A stretch of DNA of 64,000 nt from CAVTGO01 sp963734275 (GTDB taxonomy: Bacteria; Actinomycetota; UBA4738; HRBIN12): contig CAVTGO010000010.1 of NCBI GenBank assembly GCA_963734275.1, forward strand, positions 204,933 to 268,932, written 5' to 3'. Of the stretch, positions 18,610 through 27,545 are shown one piece after another (position 1 is the stretch's first letter; each line of letters starts with the position of its first letter). The position numbers and the translations under genes are program-made. The notes beneath the pieces are model-generated. The model did not search any database and was not told where the DNA came from. It was given only the letters and a program-made list of their open reading frames with translations.

Positions 18610-19606
18610 CGAAGTGATCCCACCCGCGAGCCTCGAGCGGCGCCTCGATCCCGTCGGCACCCACGGACACCACGTCCGGCGCCGCCGTCATCGAGCCGAC
18701 CACGGTGAGCCGGACGCCGAATCGCTCCGAGAGCTCTGCCCGGGCGCCGTCCACGTCCGCGGCGCCCAGTGTCGCGAGCAGTTCGTAGTCCTCGCCGCCC
18801 GAGAGCGCCAGGTGAAGCGGCTCAACCCCGAGCACCTCGGCGCCGGCCACGAGGTCCTCGGAGACGGGGATGGACGAGGTGGCGACGCGGGCGCCGACCC
18901 CGCTGGCGGCGCACATCCGCGAGAGATCCTTCGCGAGACCGTCCGACAGATCCATCATCGCGGTCGCCCCCGCCTGCGCGAGCCTCTGCGCCTCCCCGAC
19001 ACGGGCGACCGGGCGCGCGAGCGCCCGCGCCAGCTCGCGGCCCCAGGGCTCGGAGAGCGCGGCCGCCGTGCGCGGGGCGGGGAGCCGCGACAGCGCCAGG
19101 CCGCCGGCCGCCGCGCCGAGCGAACCGGTCACGACGATCTCGTCCCCGGGCCGCGCGCCCGAGCGCGTGACGGCGCGACCCGGCGAGACCTCCCCCACGA
19201 CGGCTACCGAGATCGTCACCGCCCCACCCCGGCTGGTGTCGCCGCCGACGAGCGCGAGGGCGTACTCGACGCAGGCGTCGTGCATACCGCCGTAGAGCTC
19301 CATCACCCAGGCCGCCTCCGCGTCCGCGGGCAGGGCAAGCGCGACCAGCGCGAAGCGCGGGCTCGCGGCCATCGCGGCCAGATCGGAGACGTTGACGGCA
19401 ACCGCCTTCGCGCCCAGGTCGTGCGCCGAGATCGAGTCGCGGCCGAAGTGCACGCCCTCGACGAGGAGATCCGTCGCCAGCACGAGCTCGCCTGCACCGG
19501 ACGCCACGACCGCGGCATCGTCGCCGATGCCCACACGGATACCCGGGTCGTCGGCGACCACGACCCGCGCGATCGCGGCGATCAGCTCGTCTTCCGAGAG
19601 CTCCAT
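18599..19606 (-). CDS. thiL: Thiamine-monophosphate kinase
   Basis: A 335-residue ATP-dependent kinase that converts thiamine monophosphate to thiamine pyrophosphate, the last step of thiamine cofactor synthesis. AIRS/PurM-like fold with motifs GIGDDAAVV, VNVSDLAAMAA, LVGGDTSRGG and MDLSDGLAKDL, which supply the Mg-binding aspartates. First gene of the thiL-thiD-reductase operon, divergent from pckA across 136 bp. No other thiamine gene is present, so the pathway must be completed elsewhere or by salvage. Confidence 0.95.
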   Translation of the reverse strand: MELSEDELIAAIARVVVADDPGIRVGIGDDAAVVASGAGELVLATDLLVEGVHFGRDSISAHDLGAKAVAVNVSDLAAMAASPRFALVALALPADAEAAWVMELYGGMHDACVEYALALVGGDTSRGGAVTISVAVVGEVSPGRAVTRSGARPGDEIVVTGSLGAAAGGLALSRLPAPRTAAALSEPWGRELARALARPVARVGEAQRLAQAGATAMMDLSDGLAKDLSRMCAASGVGARVATSSIPVSEDLVAGAEVLGVEPLHLALSGGEDYELLATLGAADVDGARAELSERFGVRLTVVGSMTAAPDVVSVGADGIEAPLEARGWDHFDGA

Positions 19607-19673
19607 ACGCTCCGTCGGGGCTGTCCGCCCCTTCTCCCCGGCTCGTCCGACGGGATCGGGGCCGCCCGTTCGC

Positions 19674-19679
19674 TAGAAT
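19674..19679 (+). promoter_or_regulatory. Predicted -10 element of pckA
   Basis: TAGAAT hexamer 63 nt before the pckA start codon, leaving a leader of roughly 55 nt that carries the ribosome binding site AAGGAG (19731-19736). Confidence 0.4.
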
Positions 19680-19742
19680 CTACCGGCTCCGAACACCCGA
19701 CACGCCGAACCGTGCACCCGACCGCATCCGAAGGAGTTCCCG

Positions 19743-21254
19743 TTGCAGGTGGAAGCGCGAACGATCCACGACAACCCCACGCCGGAGCAGCTGCGCCGCC
19801 TCACCGAGGAGATGCCCCAGGCGCGCCTCACCGAGTTCGGCAACGTGAACGTCCAGACGAGGGTCGTCTCCAGGAGCTCCGGGAGCACGTACGTCGTGGC
19901 CGACGCCTCGAGCGGGAAAACCATGACCCGCGAGGAGTTCGACCGGATCGCGGCGATGCAGGATGCGTACCTCCGAGACCAGGAGGTCGTCGTCATCGAC
20001 GGGTTCATCGGCAACGACCCCGACTTCCGCACGAGGGCGCGCCTCACGATCGAGACGGCCAACGCGAACATCGCCGGCATGCAGCAGAAGCTGTACTTCC
20101 CTCGCGAAGAGCGAGACGAGCCCGAGGTTCATGTGATCTACACGCCGAACCTCGCGGCGCCGGGGTACCCGGACGACCGGGTGATCGCCGTAGATCTGCG
20201 GAACGGCGTCACCCGCGTCCTCAACTCGGACTATTTCGGCGAGTCGAAGAAGGGCGGCCTCCGCATGTGGAACGACATCGTCTTCGCGCGCGGGGGCCTG
20301 GCGCTGCACGCCGGTCTGAAGGTGATCCCCACGGCGGCGGGCGAGAAGGTCTTCATGATCATCGGCCTGTCGGGGACCGGCAAGACCACGACGACGTTCA
20401 CCACGCAGAACGACTCGCTCCCGGTGCAGGACGACTTCGTGGCGCTGATGCCCGGCGGCAAGGCGTACGGCACCGAGAACGGATGCTTCGCGAAGACCTT
20501 CAGCTTGGACCCCGACTTCGAGCCCAACATCTACAACGCCGTCATCAAGCCCAACGCCTATCTCGAGAACGTGTTTCAGGACGAGAGCGGCAGGGTGAAC
20601 TTCTTCGAGGCGAGCTATACGCAGAACGGTCGCGCCGTGTTCGGGATGGACGATCTCGCGCGGTTCCGCGACGCCACCGAGGTGGGGGCCGTGGACTACC
20701 TGCTGATCCTGAACCGCAACGAGAACATCATCCCGGCGGTCGCCAAGCTGAACCAGGAGCAAGCGGCGGCCTACTTCATGCTCGGCGAGACGACGGGGAC
20801 CTCGGCCGGGGGCGCCTCGGAGGCGGGCAGGTTCCTGCGCGTTCCCGGCACGAACCCCTTCTTCCCCCTCCCCCACGGCCTCCAGGGCAACCGGATCTTG
20901 GACCTGCTCGCCACCCACCCCATCGAGACCTACCTGTTGAACACCGGGCGCGCCGGCGGCAAGGACGGGGACGAGCGCTCGAAGAAGGTCAAGATCCCGC
21001 ACACCTCGGCCTGCGTGAAGGGGATCGCCGAACAGACGATCTCGTGGACCGAGGACGAGGACTTCGGCTACCTGGTGGGCGAGTCGGTCCCCGAGTTCGA
21101 CGACGTCGAGCTCCTCCAGCCCCGGCGGCTCTACGAGCGCGAGGGACGGATGCATGAGTACCGGGACGCGGTCGAGCGGCTGAAGGCCGAGCGCGTGGCA
21201 CGGCTCGAGGAGTTCCCCGAGCTCACGCCCGAGATCGTGAAGGCCGCTGGCTAG
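19743..21254 (+). CDS. pckA: Phosphoenolpyruvate carboxykinase (ATP-type)
   Basis: A 503-residue gluconeogenic enzyme interconverting oxaloacetate plus ATP with PEP plus CO2. The ATP class is shown by the P-loop MIIGLSGTGKTTTTFTTQN (about residues 200-220), the RVLNSDYFGESKKGG substrate segment and the FPLPHGLQGN region. It is shorter than typical family members (about 520-540) but has all core motifs. Start choice: TTG at 19743 lies 6 nt after a good AAGGAG ribosome binding site; the GTG two codons later is too close. It ends in CTAG shared with the convergent membrane-protein gene. ATP-type enzymes are uncommon in Actinobacteria, which mostly use the GTP type. Confidence 0.93.
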   Translation: MQVEARTIHDNPTPEQLRRLTEEMPQARLTEFGNVNVQTRVVSRSSGSTYVVADASSGKTMTREEFDRIAAMQDAYLRDQEVVVIDGFIGNDPDFRTRARLTIETANANIAGMQQKLYFPREERDEPEVHVIYTPNLAAPGYPDDRVIAVDLRNGVTRVLNSDYFGESKKGGLRMWNDIVFARGGLALHAGLKVIPTAAGEKVFMIIGLSGTGKTTTTFTTQNDSLPVQDDFVALMPGGKAYGTENGCFAKTFSLDPDFEPNIYNAVIKPNAYLENVFQDESGRVNFFEASYTQNGRAVFGMDDLARFRDATEVGAVDYLLILNRNENIIPAVAKLNQEQAAAYFMLGETTGTSAGGASEAGRFLRVPGTNPFFPLPHGLQGNRILDLLATHPIETYLLNTGRAGGKDGDERSKKVKIPHTSACVKGIAEQTISWTEDEDFGYLVGESVPEFDDVELLQPRRLYEREGRMHEYRDAVERLKAERVARLEEFPELTPEIVKAAG

Positions 21255-21598
21255 TCGCGACCCGGACCGCTCCGAGCCGCCCCCTCGGCGTCGCCCCGTC
21301 TTCCGAGGAACCACGCGGCTCCGAGCTGCACGACGCCGAGGCCTCCCAGCAGGAGCAGGTACCAGCGGTACTCCTCGAGGGCGTCGAGTGCGGCGCGCCC
21401 CTGCTCGGGCAGCGTCGCGTAGATGAAGAACAGGCCCGCGAACGCGAACCAGAGGCCGACGCGACCGGTGAGGAACAGGGCGTAGAGCACGTGGTCGGTA
21501 ACGTCCACCCCGTCGAACGGCCGGCGGACCCACGCCCACAGCGACCGCATGCCGCCGAGTGCGAACGCGACCGCCAGGACCAGCTCGACGATCCTCAC
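21251..21598 (-). CDS. Small membrane protein of unknown function
   Basis: A 115-residue protein with about three predicted hydrophobic segments (VELVLAVAFALGGM, GRVGLWFAFAGLFFIYATL, WYLLLLGGLGVVQLGAAWFL) and a charged C-terminus. No family recognised. The GTG start at 21598 overlaps the phosphoribosyltransferase stop (GTGA), so the two are co-transcribed. Its TAG stop shares CTAG with the pckA stop. Confidence 0.7.
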   Translation of the reverse strand: MRIVELVLAVAFALGGMRSLWAWVRRPFDGVDVTDHVLYALFLTGRVGLWFAFAGLFFIYATLPEQGRAALDALEEYRWYLLLLGGLGVVQLGAAWFLGRRGDAEGAARSGPGRD

Positions 21599-22233
21599 GA
21601 CGGGCCGGCGCGGGCGAGCGCCTCGACCACCTCGGCGTCCGTGGTCTGGTCGAACCGCCGGTACCACTCGCCGACCGCGATGAACGGCTCCGGGGTGGCG
21701 AGCGCCACGATGCGGTCGGCCTCGGGCGCGAGGCGCGCGACGGCCTGCGGCGGCGCGACGGGCACAGCGAGCACCACCTCGCGGGCCTCGGCGGCGCGCG
21801 CCCACCGGAGCGCGGCGACCGCTGTCCCGCCGGTGGCGATGCCGTCGTCCACGAGGATCGCCGTCCGCCCTCGCACGTCCACCGCCGGCCGCTCGCCGCG
21901 GTACGCGCGGAGCCGCCGCTCGATCTCCCGCTCCTGCGCCGCGATCTCGGCTTCCAGGTACGCGTCGGGTACCCGGAGCGTCTCGATCGCCCGGGCATCG
22001 AGGACGCGGACGCCGGGGGCCACCGCGCCGATCCCGAGCTCGGGATTCCGCGGCGCGCCGATCTTGCGGGTGACGACGACGTCGAGCAGCGCGCCGAGCG
22101 CCCGCGCGACGACCTCGCCCACCACCACCCCGCCGCGCGGGATGCCGAGCACCACGGAGGATGTCCCCGCATACTCGACGAGCGCCTTCGCGAGCTCCTC
22201 GCCCGCCTGGACGCGGTCGGTGAAGATCATCAC
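21595..22233 (-). CDS. Phosphoribosyltransferase-family protein
   Basis: A 212-residue type I phosphoribosyltransferase fold. The PRPP-binding motif is AILVDDGIATGGTAVAAL (about residues 122-139), and the N-terminal half has LGIPRGGVVVGEVVA, characteristic of the stand-alone phosphoribosyltransferases often annotated next to dienelactone hydrolase-like genes. The base substrate cannot be told from sequence. The start is GTG at 22233 or ATG at 22230; a GATAAT-like hexamer ends 5 nt before the GTG. Confidence 0.87.
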   Translation of the reverse strand: MMIFTDRVQAGEELAKALVEYAGTSSVVLGIPRGGVVVGEVVARALGALLDVVVTRKIGAPRNPELGIGAVAPGVRVLDARAIETLRVPDAYLEAEIAAQEREIERRLRAYRGERPAVDVRGRTAILVDDGIATGGTAVAALRWARAAEAREVVLAVPVAPPQAVARLAPEADRIVALATPEPFIAVGEWYRRFDQTTDAEVVEALARAGPS

Positions 22234-22239
22234 CTTCGA

Positions 22240-24116
22240 TTATCCGCCTGCGTCCGCCCGCCTCGCGACGAACGACCAGACCTCGCCGGTTGCCGGATCC
22301 ACCGCGACGCTTAGGGCGGCGCCGGCAACGGGGAACGTCGTGAGGTCGCGGGTCAGGGGATCGATCCGGGTGACCGACCCCGCGTCGCCATCCGCGAGCC
22401 AGACCGATCCGGCCCCGAACATCATGTCTCTCTCGTCGTCTCCCACCCTGATCGTGTCCTTCACGGACAGCGCCTCGGGATCGAGGACCGTGACGGTCCC
22501 GATCTCTTCGTCCAGCACCCAGACCGAGCCCCCGCCCGCGACCACGTCGTCCAGGCTGCCGGGGAGCCGGATGGACCCCTCGGCTCCCCCGTCGCCGGAT
22601 CGAACGACGTGAGCTCTCCGGTCAGCTCGTTGATCGCCCAGACGGCGTCCTCGCCGACCGCGAGGGCGGTAGTGCCGGCGAGCGGGATCTCGCGGGTGAC
22701 GCGGCTCGTAGCGGGGTCGATCCGGTAGAGCGCCTGGTCGTCGCCGACCCAGACCGCCCCCTCGCCGATCGCGATGCTTCCCCCGGTGGCGATGCCCTGC
22801 TGGGTTCGCAGGCGGATCGGTCGCAAGACCTCATCCGTGGCCGGGTTGATCCGCTCGACGCCGGTGGCGGCGGCGACCCAGATCGTTCGGAATCCCACTA
22901 GGGGGAGGACGGAGAACGACTGCAGGACGATGGTGCTCTCGATCGTCCCCCTGTTCGGGTCGACGTGCACGAGGTTGGGCGGGACCCCCACCCAGACACC
23001 TCCCTCGCCCACCGCGAGGCCCTCGGTGCGGATGCTGGTCAGATCGAGGTTCGGGAGCCCGCCGAAAGTTGCGAGGACCTCGCCGGTCTCCGGATCGAGG
23101 CGGACGAGGGCCGCCGACGTGTCGGCGGATGGGGCGGTGGGGCCGGGCTCGGCTCCGTCCCGGCCGTTGTGGGTCAGGGCGTATCCCACTGCCGACGCGA
23201 TCACGGCGAGCGCGACGATCGCCGCCGCCACGGCGAACCGGCGACGCGGCCCGCGCGGCGGGAGCACGTCGCGTTCGTCGCTCGTCGCGCCGACCGCGCG
23301 TCGGGTCGCGCGCGCGAGCTCGCCCGCCGTGGCGAAGCGGTCATCGGGCCGCTTCGCCATCGCCCGGACGATCACCGGTTGCAGATCGCGACGCGACGAC
23401 TCCTCGCCGGACGAGAGCGATGGCGGGGACTCCTCCAGATGGGCGTACAAGGTCGCCACGGGCGTGTCGCGCTCGAACGGCGGACGGCCGGCCAGGCACT
23501 CGAAGAGCACGCAGCCGAGCGAGTAGACGTCGGCGCGACCGTCGACCGCGTCGCCGCGGATCTGTTCGGGGGCGCAGTAGTCGACCGAGCCCATGAACTG
23601 GCCGGTCTGGGTGATGCCGGTCGAGACCTCGTTGCGCTTGATCAGACCGAAGTCGGTGAGGTACGCGTTGCCGTGGGTGTCGATGAGGATGTTCCCGGGC
23701 TTCACGTCGCGGTGCACGAGACCGCGGGCGTGCGCGGCATCGAGGGCCGCCCCGATCTGGGAGATCACCTCGGCCGCCCTTCGAGCCGGCAGCGCCCCTC
23801 CTGTGTCGAGGAGATCGCGCAGGTCCGTGCCCTCGACGTACCGCATCGCGATGTAGAGGATCCCGTCGGCTTCGCCGGCCGCGTAGATCGGGACGATGTT
23901 GGGGTGCTCGGTCGAGGCCGCCGCCTCGGACTCCCGAGCGAAGCGCTCTCGGAAGCGTGGGTCCTCCGACAGCTCGGGGGACAGCAGCTTCAGCGCGACC
24001 CGCCGCCGCGGCGAGGACTGCTCGGCGAGGAACACCACGCCCATGCCGCCCCGGCCGAGCTCCTCGCCCAACCGGAAGCCGGCGATCTCGCGTCCGGGAG
24101 TCCCTTCCTCCGCCAT
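22240..24116 (-). CDS. Membrane Ser/Thr protein kinase with extracytoplasmic beta-propeller-like sensor (one frameshift)
   Basis: About 625 residues after correction. The N-terminal Hanks-type kinase (about 10-275) has G-loop GRGGMGVVF, catalytic K43, HRDVKPGNIL and DFG. A single membrane span (RRRFAVAAAIVALAVIASAVGYAL) follows at about 300-325. The C-terminal extracytoplasmic half has repeated units of the form VGEGAVWVGD..LYRIDPATG, like Vgb/NHL-type propeller blades. The last blade changes frame at about 22580, where one C is missing in GAGCCCGAGGGG; adding it gives exactly 626 codons and restores SIRLPGSLDDVVAGGGSVWVLD. A transmembrane kinase sensing an external ligand is the likely role; substrates are unknown. 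Confidence 0.85.
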
Positions 24117-24223
24117 CGCGCCGTTGTACACCGCGGCCGCCGCAGACGCACGCTCCGACCTGCGGTTTGTCGCGGCGGGGACGGCGCGCATAGCATGAGC
24201 GCCCCATCACGAGGAGGTCACGC

Positions 24224-24457
24224 GTGGTCCAGGCTTACATCCTGATCCAGACCGAGGTCGGCAAGGCCGCCCAGGTCGCCAAGTCGGTCCGCGAGATCGA
24301 GGGCGTCGCCGAGGCGGAGGACGTCACCGGCCCCTACGACGTGATCGTGCGCGCCGAAGCCAAGAACGTCGACGAGCTCGGCAAGCTGGTCGTCGCCAGC
24401 ATCCAGGGCGTCGAGGGCATCACGCGCACCCTGACCTGCCCCGTCGTCCACCTCTGA
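24224..24457 (+). CDS. Stand-alone Lrp/AsnC ligand-binding (RAM) domain protein
   Basis: A 77-residue protein made only of the AsnC/Lrp C-terminal alpha-beta domain (MVQAYILIQTEVGKAAQVA to GITRTLTCPVVHL), with no DNA-binding helix-turn-helix. Such proteins oligomerise and may bind amino acids. It has a strong ribosome binding site (GAGGAGG) 7 nt before the GTG start, and TAGCAT at 24191-24196 is a plausible -10 element. It is divergent from the Ser/Thr kinase gene. Confidence 0.9.
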   Translation: MVQAYILIQTEVGKAAQVAKSVREIEGVAEAEDVTGPYDVIVRAEAKNVDELGKLVVASIQGVEGITRTLTCPVVHL

Positions 24458-24481
24458 TCCGAACGATCGGCGCGGCGTCGA

Positions 24482-25588
24482 TCAGGCGCCCGTGCCCTTC
24501 TTCCGCTCGCTCTCGTGCCGTTCGATCGCCAGCTCGATGAGCCGGTCGACGAGCTCGGGGTAGGAGACGCCCGAGGCCTCCCAGAGCTTCGGGTACATCG
24601 AGATGCTCGTGAAGCCGGGGATCGTGTTTACCTCGTTCAGGAGCACCCGTCCCTCGCCGGTCAGGAAGAAGTCGACGCGCGCCATGCCGGCCCCGTCGAT
24701 CGCACGGAACGCGGCGACGGCGAGCCGTTGCAGCTCCTCGAGCACGCTGGGTTCGAGCTCGGCGGGCACGATCAGCTCGGCGCCGTGCTCGTCGAGGTAC
24801 TTCGCCTCGTAGTCGTAGAACGCATGGCCGCGGGGCACGATCTCGCCGGCCACGGACCCGACCGGGTCGTCGTTGCCGAGCACGGCGACCTCCAGCTCGC
24901 GCGCGCCCTCCGCCGAGCGCTCGAGGACGGCCTTGCGTCCGTACCGGAACGCCTCCTCCATCGCGGCGCGGAGCGCGTCGGCTCGGGCGACCTTCGAGAT
25001 CCCAACAGAGGAACCGAGCGCGGCCGGCTTGGCGAACAGCGGATAGCCGAGATGACCCGCGCGGGCCTCGACCGCCTCGGGATCTTCCTCCCACTCGCGT
25101 TCGTGGACGACCTCGTGGGCGACGACGGGGATCCCCGCCGCGGTGAACAGCACCTTCTGCACGGCCTTGTCCATCCCGAGCGCCGAGCCGAGCACGCCCG
25201 CGCCCACGTACGGCACGCCGGCCATCTCGAGGAAGCCCTGGATCGAACCGTCCTCGCCGTGGGGGCCGTGCATCACGGGGAACACGACGTCGATCGTCGT
25301 CCGGGAGCCGTCGGCCGCCACGAGCGCCTGGGCGCCCGGCTCTTGGTCCAGCGCCACGTCGTCTCCGGCGTCGCGCCCCACGCCCGGCAGCCCCCTCGCG
25401 CTCGTCCCCTCGGCCAGCGCGGGAGGTCCGCCCGGCATCAGCTGCCAGCGTCCCTCCTTCGTCACGCCGATCGGCACAACCTCGTACCGCTCGGGATCGA
25501 GGGCCTCGAGGACCGAGCGCGCGGAGATCACGCTGACCTCGTGCTCGGCCGAGCGGCCGCCGAACAGCACGACGACCCGGCGCCTCAC
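24482..25588 (-). CDS. ddl: D-alanine--D-alanine ligase
   Basis: A 368-residue ATP-grasp enzyme making the D-Ala-D-Ala dipeptide of peptidoglycan. Motifs: VVVLFGGRSAEHEVSVISA at the N-terminus, VFPVMHGPHGEDGSIQG, KPAALGSSVGISKV (ATP binding) and the metal/phosphate motif LNEVNTIPGFTSISMYP. The GTG start at 25588 overlaps the stop of the PLP-enzyme gene (GTGA). The long open frame further upstream is antisense-like noise and is excluded. Confidence 0.95.
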   Translation of the reverse strand: MRRRVVVLFGGRSAEHEVSVISARSVLEALDPERYEVVPIGVTKEGRWQLMPGGPPALAEGTSARGLPGVGRDAGDDVALDQEPGAQALVAADGSRTTIDVVFPVMHGPHGEDGSIQGFLEMAGVPYVGAGVLGSALGMDKAVQKVLFTAAGIPVVAHEVVHEREWEEDPEAVEARAGHLGYPLFAKPAALGSSVGISKVARADALRAAMEEAFRYGRKAVLERSAEGARELEVAVLGNDDPVGSVAGEIVPRGHAFYDYEAKYLDEHGAELIVPAELEPSVLEELQRLAVAAFRAIDGAGMARVDFFLTGEGRVLLNEVNTIPGFTSISMYPKLWEASGVSYPELVDRLIELAIERHESERKKGTGA

Positions 25589-26772
25589 ACCTTCTCCAGC
25601 GCGCGATCGAGGTCCTCGAGCAGGTCCTCCGCGTCCTCCAGGCCGACGCTCACGCGGATCAGCCCGTCGGCGATCCCCGCCGCCCGCCGCGCCTCGGCAT
25701 CGAGCTGCCGGTGGGTCGTCGAGGCCGCGTGGCCGACGAGCGTATGTGTCCCGCCCAGGCTCGTCGCCACCCAGATGAGCTCGAGGGAATCGCAGAACCG
25801 CATCCCGCCCTCGACGCCACCGGCGACCTCGAACGCCAGCATCCCGCCTGACCCTTTCGGCAACAGGCGCCGCGCGACCTCGTGCTGCGGGTGCGACGCG
25901 AGCCCGGGGAAGTGGACGCGCTCCACCTTCGGGTGCCCTTCCAGGTGCGCGGCGACCGCCGCGGCACTCTCCGAGTGCCGCCGCATCCGCAGCTCGAGGG
26001 TCATGAGCCCGCGCATGCAGAGCCACGCCTCGAGCGGCGCCATCGTCCCGCCGGTGTCGATCACGGTGGAGCGCAGGCGTTTCATCTCCTCTTCGCCGCA
26101 GCAGACGACGCCGCCGATCAGGTCGTGGTGCCCACCCACGTACTTGGTGGCCGAGTGCAGGATGTGGTCGAAGCCGAAGGTCGCCGGATTGCAGAGGTAC
26201 GGTGAGGCGAACGTGTTGTCGACGGCAGAGGGCACGCCTGCTTCGCGGCACAGGACCCCGAGCGCCTCGAGGTCGGACACCGTGACGTTCGGGTTCGCGA
26301 TCGTCTCGCAGTAGAACTGCGCCGCGCCCGGCAGGGCAGCCGCCACCGCATCCAGGTCGTGCGGGTCGACGAACGTGACCTCGATGCCGTAGCGAGGCAT
26401 GACGTTGGTGAACAGTGCGTACGCCCCCCCATAGAGCTCGCTGCTCGCGACGATGCGGTCGCCCGCCCTCGCGGCGGAGGTGACCACCGCATGGATCGCC
26501 GCCATGCCGCTCGCGAAACCGAACGCGGACTCGGTCCCCTCGAGGTCCGCCATGGCCTGCTCGAACGCCAGGATGGTGGGGTTGCCGTAGCCCCGCGTGT
26601 ACGTGTAACCGGGCCGGCGGAAGGCGATCGTCTCCGCGTAGTCATCTGCGGTGTCGAACCGGAACGTGGACGTCTGGTAGATGGGGACGCTCGGCGTCTC
26701 CTGCTCGACCGGCGGCGTGGTCGTGCCGTGGATCGAACGGGTGGCGAACCCCCGGCGGCGCTCCTCGGCCAT
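25585..26772 (-). CDS. Cys/Met-metabolism PLP-dependent enzyme (cystathionine gamma-synthase/lyase family)
   Basis: A 395-residue trans-sulfuration enzyme of PLP fold type I. Motifs: YTRGYGNPT near the N-terminus, SELYGGAYALF, SAVDNTFASPYL and the PLP lysine in HSATKYVGGHHDLIGG (about residue 207). It could be cystathionine gamma-synthase, gamma-lyase, methionine gamma-lyase or O-acylhomoserine sulfhydrylase; sequence alone does not decide. It is the first gene before ddl. TAGGCT at 26779-26784 lies exactly 6 nt before the ATG, indicating a leaderless transcript. Confidence 0.9.
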   Translation of the reverse strand: MAEERRRGFATRSIHGTTTPPVEQETPSVPIYQTSTFRFDTADDYAETIAFRRPGYTYTRGYGNPTILAFEQAMADLEGTESAFGFASGMAAIHAVVTSAARAGDRIVASSELYGGAYALFTNVMPRYGIEVTFVDPHDLDAVAAALPGAAQFYCETIANPNVTVSDLEALGVLCREAGVPSAVDNTFASPYLCNPATFGFDHILHSATKYVGGHHDLIGGVVCCGEEEMKRLRSTVIDTGGTMAPLEAWLCMRGLMTLELRMRRHSESAAAVAAHLEGHPKVERVHFPGLASHPQHEVARRLLPKGSGGMLAFEVAGGVEGGMRFCDSLELIWVATSLGGTHTLVGHAASTTHRQLDAEARRAAGIADGLIRVSVGLEDAEDLLEDLDRALEKV

Positions 26773-26778
26773 CGACCC

Positions 26779-26784
26779 AGCCTA
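26779..26784 (-). promoter_or_regulatory. Predicted -10 element of the PLP enzyme-ddl operon (leaderless)
   Basis: TAGGCT on the minus strand, 6 nt, then ATG. No Shine-Dalgarno sequence is possible in this space. Confidence 0.5.
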
Positions 26785-27426
26785 TCGCCCGGCCCAGCGG
26801 GCGGGGTAACGGGCGCGTAAACCGTCCACCAGGCGGCCGAGCTCGGCCATCAGCTCGTCCGTCGTGGCCCGCAGCGCGGCCTGGTCGGTTGCGCCGCCTG
26901 CGCGCGAGACGACGTCGATCGGCTCGCCCGCCTCGACGAAGACCGGACGCCCGAACGCCAGGCTCTGCCTGCCCGACTTACGCCACACGTACTGCCCTCC
27001 CCACGTCGCGACGGGCAGGATCGGCACCCGGCCCAACATCGCCAGGCGCACCACACCGGTCTTGCCGGGTCCCGGCGAGAAGTCCTCGTTCGTCGTCGTC
27101 GTGGTCCCTTCCGGATACACGACGACGACCTCACCGCGCTCGAGCGCGCGGACCGCCGCGTCGAGCGGCGTCTGGTCCCCGGTCCCTCGTCGCACCGGGA
27201 TCTGGCCCGCCCCCCGAAGCGCCGCGCCCACGAGACGGTTCGAGAACAGCTCCTGCTTGGCGAGGAAGCGCGGACGGCGGCCCGCGGTGTCCACGAAGTA
27301 CCCGTGTGCGAGCGGGTCGAGGTAGGAGAGATGGTTCCCGGCGACGATGATCGGCCCGCTCGCAGGGATCCGCTCGAGACCCTCGAGCCGCCAGTTGAAC
27401 CACAGCCGGAGCGGCGGGCGGAGCAC
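26782..27426 (-). CDS. PlsC-like 1-acyl-sn-glycerol-3-phosphate acyltransferase
   Basis: A 214-residue acyltransferase of phospholipid synthesis. The catalytic HX4D motif is in GNHLSYLDPL and the glycerol-phosphate binding motif is in VVYPEGTT. A hydrophobic or amphipathic N-terminus suggests membrane association. The GTG start at 27426 may be too short: in-frame sequence upstream reads EPWYRAIRF, like the usual N-terminus of this family, so a non-standard CTG start about 11 codons earlier is possible. The gene ends inside the promoter of the following PLP-enzyme gene. Confidence 0.88.
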   Translation of the reverse strand: MLRPPLRLWFNWRLEGLERIPASGPIIVAGNHLSYLDPLAHGYFVDTAGRRPRFLAKQELFSNRLVGAALRGAGQIPVRRGTGDQTPLDAAVRALERGEVVVVYPEGTTTTTNEDFSPGPGKTGVVRLAMLGRVPILPVATWGGQYVWRKSGRQSLAFGRPVFVEAGEPIDVVSRAGGATDQAALRATTDELMAELGRLVDGLRARYPARWAGR

Positions 27427-27533
27427 GAACCTGATCGCGCGGTACCACGGTTCCAGCGGAGGGCCTTTCGCCGGGTCGCGCGATGCTACCGCGCTGCCGT
27501 GAGACCCCGGTGCCCCGGGGGTGCCGGGCCCGC

Positions 27534-27539
27534 TAGCCT
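27534..27539 (+). promoter_or_regulatory. Predicted -10 element of cofC (leaderless)
   Basis: TAGCCT followed by 6 nt and the GTG start of cofC at 27546. No ribosome binding site. Confidence 0.5.
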
Positions 27540-27545
27540 GGTGCG

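Noticed and set aside
27495..27533. GC-rich hairpin upstream of cofC as a riboswitch or terminator
   Set aside because: A short imperfect ACCCCGG/CCGGGGT repeat exists but it has no conserved riboswitch features and lies upstream of the -10 element, so it would not be transcribed with cofC.
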